DNA of 64,000 bases from Methylobacterium sp. J-068 (GTDB lineage Bacteria > Pseudomonadota > Alphaproteobacteria > Rhizobiales > Beijerinckiaceae): contig NZ_JAKSXY010000125.1 in assembly GCF_022829445.1 (NCBI RefSeq), forward strand, positions 1-64,000, read 5' to 3'. The number at the start of each line of letters is the position of its first letter. Position 1 is the first letter of the stretch. The position numbers were made by a program, and so were the translations under genes. Shown piece by piece: positions 1 to 8,147 of the stretch. The notes beneath the pieces were generated by a model that saw only the letters and a program-made list of their open reading frames with translations, had not been told where the DNA came from and made no database searches.

Positions 1-373
1 CCACGCGAGCGGCCACGAGATTCACGATCATCTCGCTCGGCCCCAGATGCCCCCTTTTGGCGGCACGTGGCGCCTTTTGGTGCGCCCGCACGTTCGTGCC
101 GTCCAGGAACACCCTCCCGAGCTGGACGCCGCGCTCCTGCACGAGGCTGAGAAGGAGCTCCCAGACGCCGGCACGCGACCAGCGGATGAAGATCTGCGCA
201 GCCCGCCACCAGGGAACCAATTCCTGCGGAACGGACCGCCACTTGGCCCCGTTCTGATGGCGCCCGAGGATCGCCAAGAGCGTGCGCCTGATATCCTGCT
301 GGGGCGTCTTGGCCTTGGGCCGGCAGGCCTCGACCAAGGGCTACAGTTCAGCCCATTGCGCGTCGCTCAGCAT
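1..373 (-). pseudogene. IS5-family transposase, partial, internal stop
   Basis: Reading leftwards from the ATG at 373, the translation begins MLSDAQWAEL, hits TAG, then continues in the same frame with PLVEACRPKAKTPQQD, GRHQNGAKWRSVPQEL and VFLDGTNVRAHQKA. These are typical of the N-terminal half of IS5-family DDE transposases, and the last segment carries the first catalytic Asp. Codon 11 is TAG where relatives usually have Glu, so full-length translation needs a restart or suppression. The C-terminal half is outside the window. An inactive copy is most likely. Confidence 0.75.
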
Positions 374-441
374 CGTCCCTCCTGCCTCAGAGAAACGAAA
401 ACGCAAGCCCAGCCAATCCGTCCAGGCGACGACAGGCCCTA
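1..441 (-). mobile_element. IS5-family insertion sequence, right part
   Basis: This is the transposase-start end of an IS5-family element; the rest lies left of the window. The inner boundary is placed near 439-441, where GACAGGCCC is followed by TAG. The reasons are that the sequence to the right resumes the helicase-nuclease reading frame and that CTAG/TA is a usual IS5-type target. The exact terminal inverted repeat cannot be confirmed because only one end is visible. The last roughly 16 codons of the neighbouring helicase frame are IS sequence. Confidence 0.7.
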
Positions 442-3301
442 GTCGCTTCGATTACGCATAGCCGGCCGCATCTTTCCACAAGACCTGGAACGTTCGGCTC
501 GACACCTGGACTACAAAGTGTCAGGCAAAAATTTCCTTTAAGTCCAATAAGTTCAGAAGCCACCAACACTTCTGCCGCTGCATTTAGTGAAACTAGATCG
601 CTATCGGAGGCTTTTGATTTGATTTCTACAACGATTGGGGGAAAGTCTTCGATCGTTATCAGAAAATCTGGGTGCGCTTGCTTGTTTGCGTGATCGAGTT
701 TTTCGCATGTAACAGAAATTGAGGACATGACCGCCTCAAATACGGCTTCCAGCGCATTCCCCCGGTGTAGATATAAATTAGATATGAGTTCTCCGATTTC
801 GACCTTTCCCGCACGCTTTAAGTGATGCTGTTTAGAGTGGTCTCGCTCAGTCGCCTTCCATCTTCTCGCAGCATCTCTGACTTGATTGGGCAAAGCAGCT
901 CCAGCGCCAGCCGTCGCCGAGAGTGCAAGTCGACGCTTATCGTCTGCTTCACCTCCCCCATCCATTAGTGCCATTGGTTTGACGAGGCCCTGGAATCGTA
1001 GAGAGAGTATCTGTTGCCGATTGAGCCGCTTACGCGCTCCCAGCAGTTCCAGATTCGTCATCCACAGCACCTCGGATGGTAAGCCCGACGCTATCCTGGT
1101 TGCCATCCGTCGGATCGAGCGTGCCAACTGCCGCGATGCCGCAACGGCCGGGCCATCGCCCCGAAGCGCGTCGGGTTTGCTTTCGTCAGCAAGCGTTGGT
1201 GCAGTTACGTCACTGAGCGTCTCAGATATCCCGGTTAGTATCCATCCAACATCTCGTGCCAATGACTCTACCGTGCCTAGCCTCACGCCCGCCACTCGTC
1301 GTTCGATACGACCACGAGTTAGGCCAGCGGCCCAATCTACTATGAGCAGCGCGCCATTAGCTGCCGAGACATCGGCGGCCCACGGCCTATTGAACAATAA
1401 GGCATCGAGCTTACGAGCATATTCATTTGTAACAAGATTTGGACGACCAACCCTATAGCTGATTTGTCGTGTTGGGTTTCCTCCTTCGTAGCTAAACTCC
1501 GGTGAAGATAATGCGGCATGTGCTAGAATGAATAAAATGTCGTCCTCTTCCAAAGCATCTTCGGTTCCAGGCAGCAACGAGATAAGATTAGACCCGTTTT
1601 CCACTAAGGAGTTGATGAAATAAAGGGCCGTTTCTGCCTTCAGGCCAGATCTCGCTACTGATAATCCAAAGGCCGTAACCCCAATTCGCCCCCTACCTTC
1701 AATCAAACAACCGGACCGTAGAAGGCGGTCAATTTGGGAGTTTAGGTGGGATTCCCAGTGAGCGACGCCGGACCTGTTTCGTTCTAGCTCACGCGCTGCG
1801 CTGAGTGTTGAAGCTAGAAGCTCGAATGCCTCTCGTCGGCTTGAGCATAATTTTCCCGCGAAGAGTTGAAGAGTGAGAAGATTGAAATCGTCTGGGTTGA
1901 TGCCGGCGCCTAATTCTTCTTGACTTTCGAAGTCCATAAACTTCAAAGCCCTTGCGGAAGTCGTTGCACTATCCGCCGTAATAATAACGTTGCCCTCTGC
2001 CGCGGCTTGGCCCATCCGACCAACCCGACCAGCCATGTTGTGGAATTCCGCTTTGCCTATCGGCTCGTGTTGACGTCTATCAAAATTGAAGCGGGTCCAT
2101 GAAGCAAATACCGCCGTGCCTAAGGGGAATTCACTCCGGCTGCGAGAGTAGTCGTTGCATAGACAACGTCCACCTCAGATCGAGCAATGCGCTGCTCTAC
2201 AAATATTCGCTCTTCTTCGCTTAATTCAGCGTTGTGGAATGCAGCTCTACACGCGAGAGCACGACGCAATTCCTCGTCTAGCTCTAGTCCGTCTGGTGGC
2301 GTCACGGCTTGACAGGCTGGGTGCGCATCTATCCATTCACGACAAAGATTGTAAGTATCGTCTACCCTCATACAGAATACGATGACCGGGCCTTGATTCC
2401 TTTTGGCAAGAACCTCATCGACAATTCTGTTTGTTGCGCGCTCGCGTCTACGAAGGTCTTCCTCAATGTCTCCCGCTTTTCCCGGAGCAACCGTGATTTG
2501 ATATGTGCTGTCCGGTGCGCGGCACTCTAACTTGAGAGCTTTCTCACGTGTCGGGTTTCTGACCAATGCGACTCCCAGCCAGTTCGCAAGGCTCTGAGCG
2601 TCCTTCTCGTGGAGGACTGCGGACAAACCCACCATTTGACGCCAACCAGAGCGCCGCATGAGCGTTAGTAGTAACTCCACGTTCTGACCGCGATGAGGGT
2701 CGCCTACAAGCTGAACCTCGTCACAGATAAAAGTGGAGTCCGTTAAATCTCGCGGAGGACCTCCAACAGAAAGACACCCTAAAAATTTCTCGTAGGTTGC
2801 GACGAGAATTTTAGCTGTCATTGGTGCATTAGTTTTACGACCGGATGCATCTTCGACGCCATCGCCTGTTGCGCAAACAATTGCGGCCCTATCGCCTCCC
2901 AGCATTCCACCTAAAAAGAGCCGCTGTGCTTCCTCAAATTTTTGTTTTGCAAGTGCTCTATGTGAAACGAGATATATTGCTCGCCCGCCCGCGGCAAGAG
3001 ACGAAGCAATCGCCCACCATCCAATCAGCGTCTTACCAGTTGACGTAGGCGCACTTATCAGGACACTTTTACCGGTGCCTATTCCGGCTTGGAGAGCTTC
3101 ATGTTGTATGTCCGTGAGGAAAGCGGTTCCTCCATCCCTCGGCAATAGCTCGACAGACGAAAGTACATCTGACGGTAGACCGTGGTTCTCAGGAAGGCCA
3201 ACCTTCATACAACGGGCTCCCATTCTCGAATTGAACTTAATTTCTATCAGGCTGGGTCGCTGTGCGAAAGCTCCATCATAAGCGGTGATACCTGCGTTCA
3301 A
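387..3301 (-). pseudogene. SF2 helicase with C-terminal PD-(D/E)XK nuclease, frameshifted
   Basis: Two adjoining minus-strand frames form one protein of about 965 residues. The first part (3301 to 2120) has the Ski2-like helicase motifs SAPTSTGKT (Walker A), CDEVQLVGD (motif II), GLSAV (motif III) and TTTLAAGVNSP (motif V). It stops at TAG, while the next frame continues in register with LGTAVFASW and NMAGRVGRMGQ (motif VI). One extra C in the CCCC run near 2123-2127 would restore the frame. The second part ends with HPDFLIT and VVEIKSK, the D-(E)xK signature of a PD-(D/E)XK nuclease. Its last residues are encoded by the IS. The gene is visibly lower in GC than its surroundings, which suggests transfer. 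Helicase-nuclease fusions of this kind are often anti-phage proteins; assignment to a named system is not possible from sequence alone. The start ATG at 3301 is not certain, since MGARCMKVG is internal. Confidence 0.8.
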
Positions 3302-3390
3302 GGGTGAAGCAGCATCGCATCCACAGGCTGATGCTCAAAGGGTCCGTCATTCCTCGGAATTAAATGCGAAGCGCGCGCATTGCTACTTTC

Positions 3391-3768
3391 TCACGCAGTC
3401 CGCTCACCGACCACCCAACGAACCCTCTTATGCTTCCCGGCAGCAACCTCTAGCTCCACCCAGAGGTCCGCGTTCATCACCGGCTTCTTGGCCGCCGTGC
3501 GCCACCCCTTCGCCTTCCAGCCGGGTAGCCACTCGTTCATCCCCTTCGCCACGTACTCGCTGTTCGCGATGACCGTGACCACGGCGCCAGGGCGGAGCGC
3601 GTTCAGCCCCTTAATGGCCGCCGTCAGCTCCAGGCGATTGGACGTGGTGGACGGTGCGCGGCCCTCTACGCGCTTCTCGCGGCCCGTATCGATGTTCTTG
3701 AGAGTGGCCGCATAGGCCCCAGGTCCGGGGTTGCCCTTGCAGACGCCCCAGATGGCGATGAAGATGTT
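3391..3768 (-). pseudogene. RNase HI relic with lost catalytic residues
   Basis: The open frame has no start codon: a TGA lies just upstream at 3769-3771. It reads WGVCKGNPGPGAYAATLKN, STTSNRLELTAAIKGLNAL and VIANSEYVAKGMNEW, clearly RNase HI. In the family these segments are TDGACxGNPGPGG, TNNRxEL and IxTDSxYV. Here the first catalytic Asp is Trp and the third is Asn, while the Glu of NRLEL is kept. The frame ends at VVGERTA before the normal GHxGxxxNExAD segment with the last Asp. It should therefore be catalytically dead. The context (prophage debris and a broken helicase) fits a decayed accessory gene. Confidence 0.75.
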
Positions 3769-3956
3769 TCAAGTTGGAGCTTCGGTCTTGTGAGGTTTCC
3801 GTTCAGGCATGGTGAGAGAGGCCGTTGGCGGACCTCTCTCGGTGCAGACGTGGAGTGGTGGCGGTGTCTCGGGGCATGAATGCCCCAGGTCTTCCCGGAG
3901 ATGACAGACGGCCGAAGGGTTAGGGCGGCTCAGCGCTCGGTGCTGCCCCTGCCCTA

Positions 3957-4187
3957 TCACTCGGCGTCCTTCTTGTGCTCTCCGTCACGCCAGCCACGGC
4001 GCTTCGGGATTTGGATGCCCATCTTCTCCTTCAAGGTCTTTCGAGGCTTCTTCCGCTCCTCCGCCTCCGCGGCTTCTCTGGCGGCATCGGTAGCGTCCAT
4101 CTCGGCAGCCCGATCCTGGATGCCGGCGAGGGGATTGAAGGCGCTCTTGGCAGCCTCAGCATCGATGTTGGAGTTGATCTTCGCCAT
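3957..4187 (-). CDS. Small charged hypothetical protein, probable phage origin
   Basis: A 76-residue protein beginning MAKINSNIDAEAAKSAF. It is very rich in Ala, Glu, Lys and Arg in the middle and ends in a basic tail (IQIPKRRGWRDGEHKKDAE). No domain was recognised. It lies just downstream of another truncated minus-strand frame and beside prophage genes, so a phage accessory protein is the simplest reading. Frames on the other strand across it have the Ser/Arg/Pro-rich look of GC-rich shadows, which favours this one. No strong ribosome binding site is visible. Confidence 0.45.
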   Translation of the reverse strand: MAKINSNIDAEAAKSAFNPLAGIQDRAAEMDATDAAREAAEAEERKKPRKTLKEKMGIQIPKRRGWRDGEHKKDAE

Positions 4188-4222
4188 CTCGGCCGGAGTA
4201 TAGCCGCGTCCTGACGGCCGGC

Positions 4223-4390
4223 TCAGCCCAAGCGTGGTCCCTGGAATGACGAAGAGGGGCGTAAAAGCCGCTCATCGATCTGCTGAGCCGTGGCGTTAGC
4301 CATCGCCTCCTTCCGGGCAGCATCGGCCTTCAGGAGGTCGTCTGTGCGGAAAACGCCGTCCTTCGAGTCATCTACGGGGATTCCGTCCGA
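4223..4390 (-). pseudogene. C-terminal fragment of a minus-strand (phage?) gene
   Basis: The frame reads VDDSKDGVFRTDDLLKADAA, then RKEAMANATAQQIDERLL, and ends with FQGPRLG. This composition looks like real coding sequence, and the frame runs into the adjacent 76-aa gene 35 bases downstream. Upstream of about 4390 the same frame becomes Arg/Ser/Pro-rich noise, because plus-strand phage coding sequence starts there. It is therefore read as the 3' end of a gene whose 5' part was replaced at a recombination junction. No function can be given. Confidence 0.35.
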
Positions 4391-4715
4391 CCGCCTGGCC
4401 GCGCAGATCGCCGCCCGCTCCGCGCCGAAGTCCGTCGCGGCGGTTTCCGACCGCCAGTTCTTCCAGGCCCTCGCGCTGGCCGGCGACATCACCGAGGGCG
4501 AGGCTCTGGCCGCGGTGATGACCGGGATGCTCCCGGCGAAGATCGAGGCCGCCGTGCAGGCTCTGCCGGATGCGGACCGGTTCGCTGCCCGCATGCTCCT
4601 GTCCGGCGCCACCACCTTCGATCGCGCGCACCCCATGGTCGTGGTGCTCGGCGCGATCCTGGGCAAGGACGATGCGGCGCTCGACGCCCTCTGGTCCTCG
4701 GCCGCCACGCTCTGA
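4290..4715 (+). CDS. Phage structural-region hypothetical protein, 5' end doubtful
   Basis: The reliable part starts around 4378 (PSDRLAAQIAARS) and runs through DRQFFQALALAGDITEGEAL, PAKIEAAVQALPDADRF and ALDALWSSAATL. This helical, Ala-rich pattern is common in small proteins encoded beside phage tail-fibre genes; the exact role is unknown. The first 30 or so residues (MALAIASFRAASAFRRS) look like antisense noise over the truncated minus-strand gene, so the native N-terminus is probably lost at the junction near 4375-4395. It is followed after 67 bases by a tail-like gene in the same direction. Confidence 0.45.
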   Translation: MALAIASFRAASAFRRSSVRKTPSFESSTGIPSDRLAAQIAARSAPKSVAAVSDRQFFQALALAGDITEGEALAAVMTGMLPAKIEAAVQALPDADRFAARMLLSGATTFDRAHPMVVVLGAILGKDDAALDALWSSAATL

Positions 4716-4782
4716 TACGGCAAACGGCTCGACGCGCCATCCGGCCTGGGCGCGACACTCCCTTGACACCACGGAGACCACG

Positions 4783-6243
4783 ATGAGACCGAGCGTTATC
4801 GCTTGCCTTGCCGGCCCGGCTGCGGGCCTTGCCACGTTCCTAGGCCCCGCCTGGGCGCTCGATCCGGTCCCGCCTGTGTTCCTGCCGCCCGCCCGCATCG
4901 ACGGGAACGGCGATATCCGCTTGAGGCCCGACTTCCGGATCGGCCGACTTCTCGGCACCAAGTACCTCGCCACGCCGGACTCGGTACAGATCCAGGGCGA
5001 CGGCATCACCTGCGCGCCGGGCGCGCGGTGCGACGCATCCGGGCTCAACATCACCACGCAGGGCGGGTCGGTGCTCTCGTTGCCCCAGGCCCTCGCGACG
5101 GCCGTGCCCCTGAACCGAAGCTTCAGTGGCTCGTTCGGGATCGACTCTCGGACTTTCCTCGACCCCCAGAATACGAACGGCCCCTATGTGGATTTCAACG
5201 TGAAAGCCAGCTCATGGGAAATTGTGACGAATACTGAAACCCTTGCGAGGACGGGCAACGGTGGCATGCGGGACGGGAAGGTTCTTCTTCTGCGTGACCG
5301 CGATGACACCAACTATGAGTCTGCGGGTTACAGGGCCATCACGAACGGGGTGCGATCCTTCGTTTTTGGAAAGTTCGACAGCGGTGCCGCAACGACGCAG
5401 TGGAAAGACCTGCACGCGGGATGGTTCTACGCCATGGGTCGGTCCGGTGGCACCGCCCGCGGAATGTCCGGCATTCTCGCCGAGGCCGTCCAGCTCGGGA
5501 CGGGTGTCGCCACCAACGAGTTTTCCGCATCCAATCCCGTCTATTCAAACGAACAAGCGTCCAATCTTTCCGCAATCATCGGCCATTACCATAATGATAA
5601 GGCGGCCTCGGACAGCTCGCATGCTGCCTATGGGGCGAACATCAATACCTATGGGTTCCCTGGAACCGCCGCGATCAGAACGGCATCCGTTCCATCAGAC
5701 GCCTCGCGAACGGGAGCTACGCAGTACGGCTTGCAGATGAACGAGTCTACGGTTCTGAGCGCCGGTATTACGATGCCTGCCGGCTCTAATGGATCGATTA
5801 TTTCCTACGGGGCGAACCAATACAGCAATTACGACCGTACCGGCAAGATTTTCTCCTGGGTGGTCGACGGCAAGACCGTGATGGCCGCCACGAATGCCGG
5901 ATGGACCAGTTATGGCGCTTCGATCACAGCGACATCGGGCACATTGGGGTCGGCGAGCGTATCGAACGCGCGCTATACGCGTTCCAACAATACGGTCAGT
6001 TTCACGGCGCAGGTCACAATTACGACGAACGGGACCGCTGCGGGGGGGCTGCAATTATCGCTCCCGTTTCCCGTAGCGACCTCCGTACAGATTGCCGCCG
6101 GCCGCGATGATGCCACGGGCGCGATGTTGCAAGGGAAAATGGTCGGCAACACCTGCTTCATTGTTCGATATGACAATACGTATACCTTTCAAAATGGATC
6201 GATAGTCTATATCGGCGGAACTTATGAGGCTCAGCCTCTATAG
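4783..6243 (+). CDS. Tail-fibre/appendage-like protein with signal peptide
   Basis: A 486-residue protein. ATG 4783 is chosen because an ACGGAGACC ribosome site precedes it and a Sec-type signal follows (hydrophobic stretch ending GPAWA, then LDPVPPVFLPP). The rest is rich in Asn, Thr, Ser and Gly, as in beta-structured phage appendages, with TTQGGSVLSLPQAL near residue 90 and a C-terminal beta domain (SNNTVSFTAQVTITTNG, GGLQLSLPFPVATSVQ) like those ending phage tail proteins. It precedes a lysozyme and holin-like proteins. A cleavable signal is odd for a virion protein, so it may be a phage-derived secreted protein. Confidence 0.6.
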   Translation: MRPSVIACLAGPAAGLATFLGPAWALDPVPPVFLPPARIDGNGDIRLRPDFRIGRLLGTKYLATPDSVQIQGDGITCAPGARCDASGLNITTQGGSVLSLPQALATAVPLNRSFSGSFGIDSRTFLDPQNTNGPYVDFNVKASSWEIVTNTETLARTGNGGMRDGKVLLLRDRDDTNYESAGYRAITNGVRSFVFGKFDSGAATTQWKDLHAGWFYAMGRSGGTARGMSGILAEAVQLGTGVATNEFSASNPVYSNEQASNLSAIIGHYHNDKAASDSSHAAYGANINTYGFPGTAAIRTASVPSDASRTGATQYGLQMNESTVLSAGITMPAGSNGSIISYGANQYSNYDRTGKIFSWVVDGKTVMAATNAGWTSYGASITATSGTLGSASVSNARYTRSNNTVSFTAQVTITTNGTAAGGLQLSLPFPVATSVQIAAGRDDATGAMLQGKMVGNTCFIVRYDNTYTFQNGSIVYIGGTYEAQPL

Positions 6244-6581
6244 GCAGGTGCGTCGACTGCGGATCGTAAAACCGCATCTGCTGAATTTTGGATGCCGCAA
6301 GAGCCCCACATCGGGTTCCCGACGCGACGGAGTGGCTCTTGGCCATCCCCGTGCGGCGGGCGGCTGAGCGAGCGCCGAACGTCAGCGGCGCGGATCTGTC
6401 GATCGGATTTACGCCCGTGTTCGCTGGTCGCCCGCTCGCCGAAGCCATCAGCGTGAACGGGTCGCTCACCTTCGTAAGCGGCGGCGGCGCGGTCCTGGTC
6501 GCCTCGGGCACCTAGGACGCCGCCGCCCGAGCAGCCTCCGTCCTGGCGGCGTTCCAGGTTCCTTCACCCGAAAGCCCGGCC
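6244..6581. other. Gap between tail-like gene and lysis genes
   Basis: No confident gene. A plus-strand open frame at 6288-6515 contains ADLSIGFTPVFAGRPLAEA and SVNGSLTFVSGGGAVLVASG, which resembles beta-rich phage sequence and could be a degraded structural gene end. Its first half looks random and no ribosome binding site precedes it. Confidence 0.3.
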
Positions 6582-6695
6582 ATGCCCCTGCCCCGCCTCG
6601 CGCGGCGGGCGGCCTTCGCGTGCCTCGTGTGCGCGGGGTCGCCCGCGCACGCCCATGCCCCTTCCTGGTTCGCCGGGCGATCGGGCGGCCCCTGA
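6582..6695 (+). CDS. Tiny secreted ORF coupled to the lysozyme
   Basis: A 37-codon frame that starts MPLPRLARRAAFACLVCAGS and ends FAGRSGGP. It has a basic N-terminus, a short hydrophobic core with two Cys, and an AHA-type cleavage context. Its TGA (6693-6695) is one base from the lysozyme ATG at 6697, consistent with translational coupling. Phage lysis cassettes often carry such tiny exported proteins (o-spanins), but the residues left after processing are few and no lipobox is clear. It may be chance in GC-rich DNA. Confidence 0.3.
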   Translation: MPLPRLARRAAFACLVCAGSPAHAHAPSWFAGRSGGP

Positions 6696-6696
6696 A

Positions 6697-7431
6697 ATGA
6701 CGCCGCTCCTCGCCTTCCTCCTGCCCGCCTTGAGCGGGCTTTTCCTGTTGTGTGAGCCCTCCGCCATGGAATTTTCGGCCATCGGACGCGCGGCCCTGGT
6801 GTCGCGCGAAGGCTGCAAGCTGACCGCCTATCAGGACAGCGTCAAAGTCTGGACGATCGCGTGCGGCGTGACCTCGGCCTCCGGCCTGATCAGGGTGACG
6901 CCCGGCCTCTCGATCACGCAGGCACAGGCGGACGACCTCAACCGCCGCGCCTTCGAACAGTACGCCGACGACGTCCGCCGGCTGCTCAAGCGCCCGGTGA
7001 CGCAGGAGCAATTCGATACCCTGGTGTCGCTGACCTTCAACATCGGCCCGGATGCTTTCGCGGGCTCGACCGTGCTGCGCAAGCTCAACGCGGGCGATGT
7101 CTCCGGTGTGGCTGAGGCAATCCTGATGTGGAAGAAGCCGGCCTCGATCATCTCCCGCCGGCAGGCGGAATACGATCAGTTCCGCACGCCCTACGCCCAG
7201 GCGCTGCCCAAGGGGCGCCGGAGCGATAAGTCTCCGGTACGGGTGCTCGTGAGCGGCGTTCCGGTCGCGGCGATCCCGACCCTGCCGGCTTCCTTGCCGC
7301 CCAAGCCGACCCTGGCGCCGCCCGCCCTCGCTGGCGCCCCGGCCCCGGCTGCGGCCAAGACCGCGCCCGCCCTCGGCCTGTCCGGCTTCATGGCGCGCTT
7401 TGCTGCCCTGTTCGGCCGCGCCCCTTCCTGA
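6697..7431 (+). CDS. Phage endolysin, GH24 lysozyme family
   Basis: Muramidase that cleaves the peptidoglycan glycan backbone during phage release. After the start MTPLLAFLLPALSGLFLLC, a hydrophobic stretch that could act as a signal-arrest-release anchor, the lysozyme domain begins SAIGRAALVSREGCKLTAYQD. It carries the GH24 E-(8)-D-(5)-T order: Glu of SREG, Asp of YQDS and Thr of ACGVT. FDTLVSLTFNIGPDAF and the repeated Ala/Pro tail follow. The length of 244 residues suits the family. The start could be 6655 or 6766 instead; 6697 is preferred because of the anchor and the coupling to the tiny upstream ORF. Confidence 0.85.
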   Translation: MTPLLAFLLPALSGLFLLCEPSAMEFSAIGRAALVSREGCKLTAYQDSVKVWTIACGVTSASGLIRVTPGLSITQAQADDLNRRAFEQYADDVRRLLKRPVTQEQFDTLVSLTFNIGPDAFAGSTVLRKLNAGDVSGVAEAILMWKKPASIISRRQAEYDQFRTPYAQALPKGRRSDKSPVRVLVSGVPVAAIPTLPASLPPKPTLAPPALAGAPAPAAAKTAPALGLSGFMARFAALFGRAPS

Positions 7432-7500
7432 CGTCTGCGCGCCGGCGGCGCGCGACCTGACCTGCGAACCCGTGAAACTCCAAACCTCATAAGGTCCGAC

Positions 7501-8058
7501 ATGCGCAACCCCATGATCTGGGCGCTGGCTCTCGCCTGCCTGCTCATCGCCGTCCTGGCGCCCGTCCTCGCCTTCGCGGCCGACGCGGCCCCCGCCGGCG
7601 CCCTCGTGATCCCCTGGGGCACGTGGGTGCTCGAACTCGCGCACATCGCCTCGGCGATCCTCGTGCCGCTCGCCGTGACCTATCTCGGCCTCCTCCTGAA
7701 GCGCGCCTCGCCCTTCCTATCGGCGTTTTTCACCAACGCCCTGATCGACCGCATGGTCAACCTGGCGGTGGATTTCGCGCTGGCCTCGATCGAGGGCGCA
7801 GCCAAGGGCCGGACGGTCAGCGTCGCCGTCGCGCCGGCGCTCGTCACGCTCGGCGCGCAGCGGGCACTCGACAGCACCCTGCCCTGGATCGTGGCCCGTG
7901 CCGGCGGCGTACAGGGCATCGCCGAGCGCGTGTTCCGGCGCCTCGACCTCGACCCGGCCGCTTCCGCCGAGAACACCCTCGCGCCGGCCCTCGACGCGCT
8001 GGCGGCCGGCGTGCCGGGGCAAGCGCTCGTCCCGCCCGCGCCCGTCCCTGCCGCGTGA
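7501..8058 (+). CDS. Phage-associated membrane protein, holin-like position
   Basis: A 185-residue protein with an N-terminal hydrophobic segment (IWALALACLLIAVLAPVLAF) and a second membrane segment (LAHIASAILVPLAVTYLGLL). A mostly soluble Ala-rich domain with FTNALIDRMVNLAVDFAL follows, and the C-terminus is Pro/Ala-rich. It follows the endolysin by 69 bases, with AAGGTCC before the ATG. The position and the two membrane segments suggest a holin or lysis accessory protein; homology to a specific holin family was not recognised. Confidence 0.65.
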   Translation: MRNPMIWALALACLLIAVLAPVLAFAADAAPAGALVIPWGTWVLELAHIASAILVPLAVTYLGLLLKRASPFLSAFFTNALIDRMVNLAVDFALASIEGAAKGRTVSVAVAPALVTLGAQRALDSTLPWIVARAGGVQGIAERVFRRLDLDPAASAENTLAPALDALAAGVPGQALVPPAPVPAA

Positions 8059-8147
8059 CCGTGCCTCGGGCCGCCTTTCGTGGCGGCCCGCCTTCATCGA
8101 GCAATGTTCGCCGCGACCGGATACCGGCTGGGCTTGGGGCCAGGACC

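Noticed and set aside
2117..2127. Programmed -1 frameshift in the helicase gene
   Set aside because: No canonical slippery heptamer and no obvious downstream structure; a missing C in a C-run is simpler.
3769..3960. 63-codon minus-strand ORF between the RNase H relic and the 76-aa gene
   Set aside because: Pro/His/Thr-rich shadow composition, no ribosome site, no recognisable motif.
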